DNA from: a virus
Virus record (IMG/VR): IMGVR_UViG_3300027739_000155
Location: 1-30,011 of that record
Length of the DNA stretch: 30,011 nucleotides
Strand: one strand, 5' to 3'
Positions 7,913 to 15,730 of the stretch are shown piece after piece; the first letter of the stretch is position 1, and the number at the start of each line of letters is the position of its first letter. The notes beneath the pieces were generated by a model. That model saw nothing but the letters and a program-made list of their open reading frames with translations. It was not told the origin of the DNA and did not search any database. The position numbers were made by a program, and so were the translations under genes.

Positions 7913-8431
7913 ATGGGACGGAAAACAAAAATGAGATCACACAGAAAACCGATACTCGCTATCGATCCGGGGAATATTCACTCTGCGTACATCGCGTACC
8001 TCAACGGGGAAATTGTTGCGATGGGAAAGATCGCAAACGACGAGATGCTGCAGCTGCTCATGAATGAGCTTTCCCCTTCGGATTACGACGTTTTGGTGAT
8101 AGAGATGATCGCGAGCTACGGGATGCCTGTTGGAAAAGAGGTCTTCGAAACATGCGTCTGGATAGGACGATTTTTACAGGCATGGAATGGACGATGCGAG
8201 TTCATCTACCGCAAGGACATCAAGTTGCATCTCTGCGGGACGTCCAGAGCAAAAGACCCAAATGTGCGACAGGCGCTTTTAGATCGATTTCCTGCAACAG
8301 GCGGGGGTAAACTGCCGCAGGTAGGCACGAAGTCGTCACCAGGGCCCCTCTATGGTATTCATAATGATATCTGGTCAGCGCTTGCGGTCGCGGTTTACGC
8401 TTACGATAACGAAGTCTCAAAAGCGGTGTAA
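7913..8431 (+). CDS. RuvC-like Holliday junction resolvase
   Basis: This 172-residue RNase H-fold protein probably resolves branched recombination or replication DNA before packaging. The acidic catalytic positions are visible: Asp18 in the first strand (LAIDPGNIHSAY), Glu64 at the end of another strand (DVLVIEMIASYG) and Asp152 at the start of the last helix (HNDIWSALAVAVYAYD). Its length matches RuvC (about 170 residues). The chosen ATG at 7913 lacks a clear ribosome site. The ATG at 7931 (residue 7), with GGGACGG upstream, is an equally plausible start and keeps all motifs. It lies between the helicase-methylase and the replication initiator, as expected in a replication and recombination block. 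Confidence 0.8.
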   Translation: MGRKTKMRSHRKPILAIDPGNIHSAYIAYLNGEIVAMGKIANDEMLQLLMNELSPSDYDVLVIEMIASYGMPVGKEVFETCVWIGRFLQAWNGRCEFIYRKDIKLHLCGTSRAKDPNVRQALLDRFPATGGGKLPQVGTKSSPGPLYGIHNDIWSALAVAVYAYDNEVSKAV

Positions 8432-8433
8432 CA

Positions 8434-9201
8434 ATGGCAGTAAACGACAACGGTTTTGTGACCATTCACCGGAAGATCATGCAGTGGGAATGGTACACCG
8501 ACGGCAACACCATGAGGCTATTTGTGCACCTCCTGTTGCTTGCCAATCACCGTGACACCAAGTGGCGCGGAGAGGTCATTCGTAGGGGACAAGTACTTAC
8601 CGGGCTTGACAAGTTGTCGAAGGAACTCGGGCTTTCGGTGAAGAAAATACGCGTCGCTCTTGAACACCTAATTTCGACAAGCGAAGTGGCAAACAGATCG
8701 ACAAACAAATATCGTGTTATAACGATAAATAATTACGCCTCTTATCAGGATAAGAAAGAGTGTAAAGGGCAAGCTGAAGGGCAAGCTAAAGGGCAATCAA
8801 AGGGCAATCAAAGGGCAGCATCCAACAATGATAACAATGATAACAAGAATACTCTCTCTTACGAGAGAGAGGCGCGCCAGCTGAAAAAGGCATCATTTTC
8901 CCCGCCTTCACTTGAAGAGTCGGTCGATCACTTTGCCTCGAAGGGCTGGCCGGTGACCGAGGCTGAGAAGTTCTGGCATCACTTCAATTCGAACGGGTGG
9001 AAGGTCGGAGGGAAGGCTCCGATGAGGTCATGGGAGTCTGCAGCACATAACTGGATGAAAAACGCGAAAACTTACGGAGGACACAATGGCGCAGGTATCA
9101 ACGGCTATCGAAACGGAACTCTCGCGCATCAGCAGCCACTCACACCTGAGTGTTTGCCTGGAATCATGCAGCGCATCGCAGACGATCCTCGATACACCTG
9201 A
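8434..9201 (+). CDS. Phage replication initiator (O/DnaD-like winged helix)
   Basis: The N-terminal 100 residues (GFVTIHRKIMQWEWY, then LFVHLLLLANH, and TGLDKLSKELGLSVKKIRVALEHL) form the winged helix-turn-helix pattern of phage replication proteins that bind the origin. A hydrophilic linker (about residues 108-150) with K-G-Q and N-N-D repeats follows. The C-terminal domain (about 160-235: SVDHFASKGWPVTEAEKFWHHFNSNGW..., SWESAAHNWM) is seen in many such initiators. It should recruit the helicase loader and helicase. The linker-coding DNA carries repeats that behave like iterons, as in lambda O. The next gene overlaps its 3' end by 116 bases. Confidence 0.82.
   Translation: MAVNDNGFVTIHRKIMQWEWYTDGNTMRLFVHLLLLANHRDTKWRGEVIRRGQVLTGLDKLSKELGLSVKKIRVALEHLISTSEVANRSTNKYRVITINNYASYQDKKECKGQAEGQAKGQSKGNQRAASNNDNNDNKNTLSYEREARQLKKASFSPPSLEESVDHFASKGWPVTEAEKFWHHFNSNGWKVGGKAPMRSWESAAHNWMKNAKTYGGHNGAGINGYRNGTLAHQQPLTPECLPGIMQRIADDPRYT
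8764..8820. repeat. Five iteron-like repeats: candidate replication origin
   Basis: Five direct repeats of AAAGGGCAA-type DNA lie head to tail at 8764-8775, 8776-8787, 8788-8798, 8799-8809 and 8810-8820. The spacing is 12, 12, 11 and 11 bases. The last two steps are not multiples of three, yet the DNA motif persists while its reading phase changes (KGQ, then KGN, then RA). This argues for selection on DNA rather than protein. The flanks are AT-rich: a dyad TATCGT/ACGATA at 8710-8727 on one side and AACAATGAT repeats at 8824-8841 on the other. The spacing of about one helical turn suits an initiator array. Confidence 0.6.
8852..8871. other. Eight-base-pair hairpin beside the iterons
   Basis: CTCTCTCT and AGAGAGAG are separated by TACG and form a perfect 8-bp stem with a four-base loop. 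It lies 31 bases after the iteron array and just after an AT-rich segment (8821-8850). It is inside the initiator gene and has no following T-run, so a terminator is unlikely. A structural element of the origin is the more natural reading, but this is unproven. Confidence 0.4.
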
Positions 9202-9667
9202 CGGATCATGCGTTTCGGTTTCAGTCTACTCGGGAGAACGGACGAAGCGGGGTGTGGCGACCGCAATAGCGATGATTGGTAAAGCTTTTCCCGGATGGAG
9301 CGAGGAGCAGGGTGATGTGCTTCGTGATCGGTTCGCTGAAAACGGATTCTCAGACGATCGGATGATTGATTCGGTAAAGCATGTCATCGACACCTATGAA
9401 GGATACGGACGCATACCGAACGTCGCCAACTTTATCAGTTTTGACCGGAAAATGAAGCTCTACACCTATCGGCAGATGGATGATTGTGTTCGATCAGGGA
9501 AGGCGTCTGAGAACGATTTCTCCATTGCCATCATCGACCGGGTCAGTGGGTGCCGCTCAGCAGAAGAGCAGGAAAAGAGCGGCCCATACTGGATCATGAA
9601 GGTCGAGGCCAGGAGAATGAAAATCAGGACGATTGAGTGCAAGCCATCAACAGGGTGGCCGGACTGA
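9086..9667 (+). CDS. Unknown protein in the helicase-loader position
   Basis: This is a 193-residue soluble protein. The ATG at 9086 is supported by GGAGG at 9076-9080 and gives an unusual 116-base overlap with the initiator gene. The next in-frame Met is residue 63. The first 45 residues look less protein-like because of the overlap. The core (GKAFPGWSEEQGDVLRDRFAENGFSD, IDTYEGYGRIPNVANFISF, KMKLYTYRQM) is predicted mostly helical. I do not recognise a named family. A gene directly after an O/DnaD-like initiator is commonly a helicase loader (lambda P or DnaC role), but no Walker A motif is visible, so an AAA+ DnaC-type loader is unlikely. A P-like adaptor remains possible. Confidence 0.75.
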   Translation: MAQVSTAIETELSRISSHSHLSVCLESCSASQTILDTPDGSCVSVSVYSGERTKRGVATAIAMIGKAFPGWSEEQGDVLRDRFAENGFSDDRMIDSVKHVIDTYEGYGRIPNVANFISFDRKMKLYTYRQMDDCVRSGKASENDFSIAIIDRVSGCRSAEEQEKSGPYWIMKVEARRMKIRTIECKPSTGWPD

Positions 9668-9671
9668 AACC

Positions 9672-10274
9672 ATGAGTACCACAATGAAAAACGACAAACA
9701 GAAGCTGACCATAAAACAGGAGGCATTCGCTCAGGAAGTTTTCCGCATTGGTAACCAGGCGGAGGCGTACCGGGTCGTTTACCATCATTCGATGAAGTGG
9801 AAAGACGAAACAGTATGGCAAAAGGCGTCTCGGCTCATGGGCAAGGTTGGGGCAAGGGTTGCTGAACTTCAGGGTGCCGCCGCAGAAAAGGCGGTGATCA
9901 CGAGGACGCAGTGGCTCGATGAGTGGAAGGCCTTGGCGTTCACCAACCTTCCGGGAATCGTCAACTTTGAGAAAGGCAAGATGACGATCACAGAGTTCGC
10001 TGAGCTGACCGAGGATCAACGGAAGTGCATCCAGAGCTTCAAGGTGAAGACTGAGAGCGAAATGCAGTGGGATGAGACGGAAGGGAAGATGATACCGGTA
10101 CCAGTGCAGTACGTCGAGGTCAAGCTGTACAGTAAGATTGAGGCGCTGGTCAACATCGGAAAGGCCTTGGGCTTTGACAAGCCTCAAACCCCGGGGGATG
10201 ATGAGGATGGCGCGCCGGTGTACATCGGGTTCCAACAGAACGTTCAAATCAACAATTATGGAGATCAGCGGTGA
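9672..10274 (+). CDS. terS: Terminase small subunit
   Basis: This 200-residue protein is the DNA-recognition subunit of the packaging motor. The N-terminus (KLTIKQEAFAQEVFRIGNQAEAYRVVY, then WQKASRLMGKVGARVAELQ) is the XtmA-type helix-turn-helix pattern, often read as LTxKQexFxxxyxxxGNaxeAYrxay. A middle segment (TRTQWLDEWKALAFTNLPGIVNF) and the end with NVQINNY are also typical. The start at 9672 is chosen over 9633, which would extend into the previous gene. The ATG at 9684 is an alternative. It ends in a GTGA overlap with the cytosine methyltransferase gene that separates it from the large subunit. Confidence 0.87.
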   Translation: MSTTMKNDKQKLTIKQEAFAQEVFRIGNQAEAYRVVYHHSMKWKDETVWQKASRLMGKVGARVAELQGAAAEKAVITRTQWLDEWKALAFTNLPGIVNFEKGKMTITEFAELTEDQRKCIQSFKVKTESEMQWDETEGKMIPVPVQYVEVKLYSKIEALVNIGKALGFDKPQTPGDDEDGAPVYIGFQQNVQINNYGDQR

Positions 10275-11785
10275 AGCAGTTGCAGTTGGATGTATTTCCT
10301 GAGATCATCGTGGACCTGTTTGCCGGCGGCGGAGGAGCGTCGGTGGGCATTGAAGCCGCTCTCGGTCGAAGGGTTACGGTAGCAATAAACCACGATCCGG
10401 AAGCTGTAGCTATGCATTCCGCCAATCACCCGGAAACAGAGCATTACTGCCAGAGTGTCTGGGAGGTAGATCCGCGCACCGTGAAGCCTGGTCGCCCGAT
10501 TGGCCTTCTATGGTTGTCGCCTGACTGTAAGCATTTTTCAAAAGCGAAGGGAGGAAAGCCGGTTGAGAAGAAGATTCGCTCTTTGGCATGGGTCGCCTTG
10601 AGATGGGCAGCTATTCGGCAGCCGCGGGTAATAATGCTGGAGAATGTCGAAGAGTTTATCACATGGGGGCCCCTGCATGACGGCAAGCCATGTAAAAAGC
10701 GTAAAGGCCAAGAGTTTAAATCTTTCATAAATGCCTTAAAGGCGCATGGATACTGCATTGAGTGGCGAGAATTAAGGGCTTGCGATTACGGAGCCCCTAC
10801 TATTCGAAAGCGTCTGTTCCTGATCGCCCGGCGCGATGGACAGCCGATTGTCTGGCCTGAACCGACTCACGGCCATGGATTGAAGCCGTATCGCACGGCA
10901 GCGGAGTGCATAGACTGGTCATTACCTTGTCCGTCCATTTTCGAGCGGCAGAGGCCTCTTGCTGAAGCTACTTGCCGCAGGATAGCAAAGGGCATCATGC
11001 GGTACGTGGTCAATGCTGCAGAGCCTTTTATCATCAATACCCGCAACGGGGAGAAGAGCGGGCAAAAGCCAAGAGTCCGAAGCATTCATGATCCGGCATG
11101 GACAATAACTGCTCAAGGGTCTCAAGGCGCGCTTGTAGCTCCCGTTTTTACGGAGTGCGCGAATGCCAGCAGTCCGAGGTGTATGACAGCCGGTGAGCCG
11201 CTGCGGACTATTTGCGCTCAAACGAAAGGAGGGCATCATGCTCTTGTCACGGCGTTTCTTGCAAAGCACTATTCCGGAGTGGTTGGTTCCGAACTGGAAC
11301 AGCCAATCGGGACTGTGACCAGTGTTGACCATCACAGTCTTGTGACAAGCAACCTGATTAAGCTCCGTGGTGATAACGTTGGGCAGCCGACGGATGAGCC
11401 GTTACACACCATCAGCGCCCAGGGAACACACTTTGCAGAAGTACGGGCGTTCTTGGTCGCTTATTATGGGAGCGAGACCGAAGGACAGGGGATAACTACC
11501 CCAATGCGGACCGTGGTTTCCCGCGACCGGTTTGGGCTTGTCACCGTCTCCGGCCAAGAGTACGAGATTGCCGATATCGGTCTTCGGATGCTTGCGCCGA
11601 GGGAACTTTTCAAGGCTCAAGGGTTTCCGGATGACTACATAATCGGCGACCGTCCGGAGCAAGGGTTGATTTTGACGAAAACCGCTCAGGTGCGAATGGT
11701 GGGGAATTCGGTATGTCCGCCACTTTCTCGGGCATTGGCGGCCGCAAATGTGCCTGAAATGGCAATTAAGAGGGCTGTTGCATGA
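10271..11785 (+). CDS. C5 cytosine DNA methyltransferase
   Basis: This 504-residue protein transfers a methyl group from SAM to carbon 5 of cytosine. Motif I is LFAGGGGAS (about 16-24). The catalytic loop is SPDCKHFS (83-90), where Cys86 is the nucleophile in a PDC rather than the classic PCQ context. Motif VI is ENVEEF (124-129), motif VIII RKRLFLIARR (about 178-187), and the closing motifs are RELFKAQGFPDDY and VGNSVCPP. The roughly 230-residue region between motifs VIII and IX holds the target-recognition domain with repeated HTISAQG/RTICAQT-like segments. The GTG start overlaps the small terminase stop, and its own stop overlaps the large terminase ATG. It probably protects phage DNA from restriction. 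Confidence 0.93.
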   Translation: MKQLQLDVFPEIIVDLFAGGGGASVGIEAALGRRVTVAINHDPEAVAMHSANHPETEHYCQSVWEVDPRTVKPGRPIGLLWLSPDCKHFSKAKGGKPVEKKIRSLAWVALRWAAIRQPRVIMLENVEEFITWGPLHDGKPCKKRKGQEFKSFINALKAHGYCIEWRELRACDYGAPTIRKRLFLIARRDGQPIVWPEPTHGHGLKPYRTAAECIDWSLPCPSIFERQRPLAEATCRRIAKGIMRYVVNAAEPFIINTRNGEKSGQKPRVRSIHDPAWTITAQGSQGALVAPVFTECANASSPRCMTAGEPLRTICAQTKGGHHALVTAFLAKHYSGVVGSELEQPIGTVTSVDHHSLVTSNLIKLRGDNVGQPTDEPLHTISAQGTHFAEVRAFLVAYYGSETEGQGITTPMRTVVSRDRFGLVTVSGQEYEIADIGLRMLAPRELFKAQGFPDDYIIGDRPEQGLILTKTAQVRMVGNSVCPPLSRALAAANVPEMAIKRAVA

Positions 11786-13131
11786 CAATTCGCCGTCCCC
11801 TATCGAAGCAGGCGCGGTTCATCTTCAACACCGAGGCTTTCAACCCGGCCTACATGCCGCTGATGTTTGCGGTGGCCGGTGTTGCGGCCGGAAATCCTGA
11901 GGCTGAGCAGTGGCTGAAGCGATTCCTGCTGATGTACGGCGGGCGCGGATCCGGGAAATCGAGGGCTGCAGCTCAAGCGGTCGTCATCCTTATGCTGTCC
12001 GGACGGTACCGGGTGGCCCTGGTGCGTAAGGTGCTGGACTCGATCAGGGATTCGCAGTACCAGGAAATCATCGACGTGATTCAGTATTGGGGTCTCGAGC
12101 GCTTTTTTACGTGGACAAGCAACCCGCTCAAGATCACCTGCACAAAGACCGGCTCGACGTGTATTGCGAAAGGATTCGACAGGGCAGAAAAGATCAAGTC
12201 CTTGGCTTCAATTGATTTCGTGTGGGTCGAGGAGATCACCGAACTCACCCGTAACGACTGGAACCAGCTCCGGTTCACCATTCGCGGCCGGGGATATCGA
12301 GGACGGGCACGCCAGATCCTTGGGACGTTCAATCCGATCAACCCCGAGCACTGGATCAAGGCTGAGTTCTGGGACGATTCGGACAAGGTGCTTCGCCCAG
12401 AGGCCGTAACCGCCCTGCATACGACCTATCTGGACAACAACTTCCTTGATGGGGCATTCATCGCTGACTTGGAGCACCTCAAGCAGACGGATCGCGACCT
12501 GTACCGAATCATCACCTTGGGCCTGTGGACAAAGATCAAGGGGCTCATCTTCCCGGACGTGACCAAGATCGGCGAGTTCCCGGCCCTGCCGACCGGGTAC
12601 TATGGCCTTGACTTCGGTTTCAGCGAGAGTTCGCCGGCGGCACTGGTAAAGGTTGGTGCTGAAGTGGCCGGAAACGAGAAGCGGATATACGCTGATGAGC
12701 GTCTGTATATGCCACACCTGAGCCCGTCTGAGCTACTGGAGCAGATGGGCCTTGTGATCCCTGAGACGGACAAGCACCTACCGATCTACTGCGACGATGC
12801 ACGGCCCGAGACCATCAAGGAGTTGAGGAAGGGCGGGTATAATGCGATCCCGTGGAAGAAGGGTAAGAGCAGTGTTTTCGAGGGCCTTCAGTTGACGAAG
12901 ATGTTCAAACTCCACGTCACAGAGCGGAGTGTGAATTTCCTTCGCGAGCTGGCGCTCTACAAATGGCGCGAGGACAGTCGCGGGAACCAGCTCCCGGAGC
13001 CGGTAAAGGCAAACGACCATTGCCCTGATGCGGTGCGTGGAGTGGTCTATACGGCCCTTGGATATCTCACAACGCCGAGGACAGGGCAAGAGACGCAGAC
13101 AGCAGAATATCAACAATCCGTACCAATGTAA
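11782..13131 (+). CDS. terL: Terminase large subunit (ATPase-nuclease)
   Basis: This 449-residue packaging motor is of the PBSX/XtmB kind. Walker A is GGRGSGKS (53-60). Walker B is FVWVEEITELT with Glu150/Glu151, and GTFNPINPEHW is the coupling segment. The C-terminal RNase H-like nuclease has Asp277 in YGLDFGFSESSPAAL, Asp338/Asp339 in CDDARPETIKEL, and Asp412/Asp416 in ANDHCPDAVRG. All key residues are present. The protein translocates DNA into the prohead through the portal and cuts concatemers. Its portal partner is encoded on the opposite strand at 16575-17966, which is unusual. Confidence 0.95.
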   Translation: MTIRRPLSKQARFIFNTEAFNPAYMPLMFAVAGVAAGNPEAEQWLKRFLLMYGGRGSGKSRAAAQAVVILMLSGRYRVALVRKVLDSIRDSQYQEIIDVIQYWGLERFFTWTSNPLKITCTKTGSTCIAKGFDRAEKIKSLASIDFVWVEEITELTRNDWNQLRFTIRGRGYRGRARQILGTFNPINPEHWIKAEFWDDSDKVLRPEAVTALHTTYLDNNFLDGAFIADLEHLKQTDRDLYRIITLGLWTKIKGLIFPDVTKIGEFPALPTGYYGLDFGFSESSPAALVKVGAEVAGNEKRIYADERLYMPHLSPSELLEQMGLVIPETDKHLPIYCDDARPETIKELRKGGYNAIPWKKGKSSVFEGLQLTKMFKLHVTERSVNFLRELALYKWREDSRGNQLPEPVKANDHCPDAVRGVVYTALGYLTTPRTGQETQTAEYQQSVPM

Positions 13132-13144
13132 CCATTATTACCCC

Positions 13145-13366
13145 ATGACACATCGAGAAATCTACGAGCACAGAAAACTGCTTTTTGCAGCCGGGAAATG
13201 CCCGCATTGCGAGCGCACCGCTAATTTCACGCAGACCGGAACTCGGCAGGTTGATCAGGTGAAACAGAGGACGTTGCGGTGTCCTCATTGCGGGACGGCT
13301 TTCAGAGTAAATGTCAGGGTGGAGGTGTTCTTCAGCAAGATTACTCGTGAGGGGCAGCCGTCATGA
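13145..13366 (+). CDS. Small zinc-ribbon protein (73 aa)
   Basis: The product has two CPHC knuckles, Cys19/Cys22 and Cys46/Cys49, spaced as in a zinc ribbon, with basic residues around them. The ATG at 13145 is used because a longer frame from 13028 would lie inside terL. The stop overlaps the next start as ATGA, linking it to the minor head protein. Small zinc-ribbon proteins next to terminase genes occur in many phages. Possible roles are DNA binding in packaging or transcription control, but the sequence alone does not decide. Confidence 0.75.
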   Translation: MTHREIYEHRKLLFAAGKCPHCERTANFTQTGTRQVDQVKQRTLRCPHCGTAFRVNVRVEVFFSKITREGQPS

Positions 13367-14796
13367 GCGCAATCCAGAGCGAATACGACATCCTGCAGGA
13401 CAAAATCACGGAGCTACTGCAGCTGCACCAGCAGCGGAATGGTGTTCTATCGGCGATCTATCAGCGCGCCATCACCGAGGATGTATTGGCCATGATTGAT
13501 TCCGGACTGATCAACGAGAGCGACATCGAGGGCGCGATAATCGACCTTGAACGGAAGCTGCAGCGGGTGACCGATAACGTGGCGTACCAAGTACTAAACC
13601 GTGCTCAGGACCTGATCAAGGTGCAGCAATACTTCTGGCAGCGGCACGGCTACGCTCTCGATCTGGCAAAGGAGTACGAGCGGTTGCGGGCAATCCAAGC
13701 CAACACGTTTGACGCCTTTGCCGGCATTCCTCCATCGACCAGCCGGCACATCCGCGATATGCTCCGCGATAACGAGATCATGGGAAAGGGGAAAGCAGCC
13801 GTCAACGACGAGATTCGGCGCATAACGGGCGTTACGGCATCAAGAGCCCAACTTATCAGCGGGACGAGCGAGTTTCTCTATATCGGGCAGTTCAACGCCA
13901 ACAAGGCCGCCGATCTCGGGGTGCAGAGGTTCCGGTACAAGCCGGGGTTCGTCATACCGACATCAAGGCCCTTCAGCCGGTGGGCGGTCGATCATGGCGA
14001 CTTCACCAGGGAAGAGATCGACGCCATTGACCGGCACGACTGGAAGTCGGTTCCAGGACTCCCGCTGGACAAGACCGGGAATGGGTGGCAGGGGATGATT
14101 CCGGGGGTCCCGGTGCTGGTCCAGGGCGGCGGGTACAATTCGATCCACCGCTTTGCGATGGTGTTCATGGACGGACCGGCGAAGAAGGTCACTCAGCCGT
14201 TGCCGCTTGAGCGCTGGAACATGCCGAAGGTCACGATAGACCGCGGGGAGGTCCCGGTTCCGGACAATGATGTCGTCGCGAGGATGCGAAAGCAGACCGT
14301 CAGCGATGACGTCAAGGCACAGAGGATCAGGATGAGCGAGGACGCCATCAGACACCGGGATTACGAGACGCTGATCATCTTTGACGCCGACGGCAACGAG
14401 GTGCGCAACATCAGGGGCGAAAAGAGGTCGGTCAACCTGCCGCCTGACGCGGAAAGCCTGCTACCAGGGTCGATAGTGACGCATAACCATCCGGGAGGGA
14501 CATCGTTCTCTCCGCAGGACTTGATGGCTGCCAAGGTGTACGGCGTCAAAGAGATGCGCGTCGCGTCAGCCAGGCACGACTACTCGGCGACGATCACCGA
14601 TGCAGGCATGGCAATGTCGGAGCGTGACTTCAACGGGCTTGCCTACGACACGTCAGCCCGGTACAACGTCGAGTATCATCGCAAGTATGCCGCAGGGGAA
14701 ATGAGCGCCGACGATGTAAATCATCTTCTCTGGCATTCGGTATGGGAGGATTTTCGTAACTTGGGATTGATCAACTACACCAAAACGGAGAGGTGA
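13363..14796 (+). CDS. Minor-head-type protein with C-terminal JAB/JAMM-like domain
   Basis: This 477-residue protein follows terL in the place of a portal or head-morphogenesis gene. Residues 1-130 are helical. Residues 130-260 (RRITGVTASRAQLISGTSEFLYIGQFNANKAADLG, PTSRPFSRWAVDHGDFTREEIDAI) resemble the MuF/SPP1 gp7-like head-morphogenesis region, a weaker call. Residues about 340-430 form a JAB/RadC-like domain: HNHPGG at 374-379 followed by S383 and D386, close to the JAMM zinc-protease motif H-x-H...S-x-x-D. A preceding strand (ETLIIFDADGNEVRNIRGEK) is also typical. It may be an ejected or processing protease carried in the virion. Coupled by ATGA to the zinc-ribbon gene. Confidence 0.72.
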   Translation: MSAIQSEYDILQDKITELLQLHQQRNGVLSAIYQRAITEDVLAMIDSGLINESDIEGAIIDLERKLQRVTDNVAYQVLNRAQDLIKVQQYFWQRHGYALDLAKEYERLRAIQANTFDAFAGIPPSTSRHIRDMLRDNEIMGKGKAAVNDEIRRITGVTASRAQLISGTSEFLYIGQFNANKAADLGVQRFRYKPGFVIPTSRPFSRWAVDHGDFTREEIDAIDRHDWKSVPGLPLDKTGNGWQGMIPGVPVLVQGGGYNSIHRFAMVFMDGPAKKVTQPLPLERWNMPKVTIDRGEVPVPDNDVVARMRKQTVSDDVKAQRIRMSEDAIRHRDYETLIIFDADGNEVRNIRGEKRSVNLPPDAESLLPGSIVTHNHPGGTSFSPQDLMAAKVYGVKEMRVASARHDYSATITDAGMAMSERDFNGLAYDTSARYNVEYHRKYAAGEMSADDVNHLLWHSVWEDFRNLGLINYTKTER

Positions 14797-14800
14797 CACG

Positions 14801-15052
14801 ATGGATATTGATGATACGATTTTCGGTCTTCCGGTAATCAGTCCGGTGTGCTCGGTATGCAAGCACTACAACCCGAGGGAGACGCGGCTAAAGAAATGCA
14901 CGGCATTCCCTGACGGGATACCGAAAGATATCTGGATGGGAAGGAATAGCCACACGGAGCCGTATGAAGGTGACCACGGGATTCAGTTCGAGCCGAGGCG
15001 TGACGCGGTTTCTCACCGGCTTCCTCCACCCCAGTCAAAGCCGCAAGGTTAA
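14801..15052 (+). CDS. Small Cys-containing phage protein (83 aa)
   Basis: This 83-residue protein has Cys17, Cys20 and Cys33 and the segment AFPDGIPKDIWMGRNSHTEPYEGDHGIQFEP. I recognise this arrangement (CxxC...C, FPxGIP, H, GDxGIxF) as a recurrent small protein encoded after head-morphogenesis genes in phages and prophages. Its function is not known; the Cys and His residues could bind a metal. A GGAGAGGTG site precedes the ATG. Its stop overlaps the stop of the convergent gene on the other strand within a shared TTAA, so no terminator fits between them. It is the last rightward gene before the inverted block. Confidence 0.8.
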   Translation: MDIDDTIFGLPVISPVCSVCKHYNPRETRLKKCTAFPDGIPKDIWMGRNSHTEPYEGDHGIQFEPRRDAVSHRLPPPQSKPQG

Positions 15053-15291
15053 TCGCCGAGCAATTTGCGTTTACGTCCAGGGGTGGCCGCTTTTTTGTGC
15101 TCGTTGATCCAGTCAATAGCCTCAGCGGAGTACATGACACCCCCGTTGCTTTGCTTGATGTAGTGCACCCTCTCGATGAGTATCGCTGCCTCTTTTCTGG
15201 CAGGGTTTCCATTGCGGAAGTGGCGCTGACGCTCACGGGTGTACCCTGTGGCGTCGCAGACTTGGGCGATGGATATGGTAAAAATTGGCAT
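15049..15291 (-). CDS. Putative small helix-turn-helix DNA-binding protein
   Basis: This 80-residue, basic protein has a MerR/excisionase-like layout: a helix-turn-helix-type start (ISIAQVCDATGYTRERQRHFRNG), a wing-like middle (HYIKQSNGGVMYSAEAIDWINEHKK) and a basic tail (PGRKRKLLGD). It is the last gene of the leftward block. Its ATG shares one base with the stop of the gene before it. A regulatory role, for example at the operator-like palindromes at 19031-19064, is possible but speculative. The family assignment comes from pattern only. Confidence 0.6.
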   Translation of the reverse strand: MPIFTISIAQVCDATGYTRERQRHFRNGNPARKEAAILIERVHYIKQSNGGVMYSAEAIDWINEHKKAATPGRKRKLLGD

Positions 15292-15674
15292 CAGTTATCT
15301 CCGCCTTTTTGATGAGCGCGCAGTTCCGCTTCTGCGGTGAGCGATCCTTTGGTTATGAGGCGATCAAGCGCTGTTTGCGCTTTGCGGTCGTCTCTCATTA
15401 CTTGCAACTTGAGCTTGAGGACTTCCGTAAAATAGCGGTCGGTCGGAAATGCTCTTGCTTCTTGGGCGGACATAAGCAATCCATGAATTTCGGCATCGTG
15501 CTTTTTGCCGTCTGGCCAGAGATCATAATCTGCAACGTCTTCGTCAAGATCAATATTGTCGAGGTCGTCAAGCCAATTTATTCCGGACAACTCTTTTTTA
15601 AGCGAGTCGATTACTTCTGAAAATTTTCCGGTTTCGGAAAGCTTGATCAGTGCGGTAATCATTTGGTAGGTCAT
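15291..15674 (-). CDS. Unknown acidic-centre protein (127 aa)
   Basis: I do not recognise a family. The protein is soluble. It has an N-terminal helix (MTYQMITALIKLSETGKFSEVIDSLKKE), a strongly acidic middle (residues about 35-52, rich in Asp) and helical C-terminal segments ending KGGDN. There is no signal peptide or membrane segment. It sits in the middle of three small leftward genes and overlaps the following one by a single base (TGATG), so both are probably translated together. Accessory (moron-like) genes of this type often serve host interaction, but nothing shows that here. Confidence 0.65.
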   Translation of the reverse strand: MTYQMITALIKLSETGKFSEVIDSLKKELSGINWLDDLDNIDLDEDVADYDLWPDGKKHDAEIHGLLMSAQEARAFPTDRYFTEVLKLKLQVMRDDRKAQTALDRLITKGSLTAEAELRAHQKGGDN

Positions 15675-15730
15675 TGCTTCAATTTTTGCGCGCCCTGTGT
15701 TGCAGCGCGCTGGTTTTGTTGATTTATTTC

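Noticed and set aside
9086-9667. DnaC-type AAA+ helicase loader
   Set aside because: No Walker A or B motif is visible in the protein, so only the position suggests a loader.
15285-15620. Rightward frame of 111 codons in the leftward gene trio
   Set aside because: The minus-strand genes overlap each other by one base and have protein-like sequences; this frame is their antisense, with an unlikely composition.
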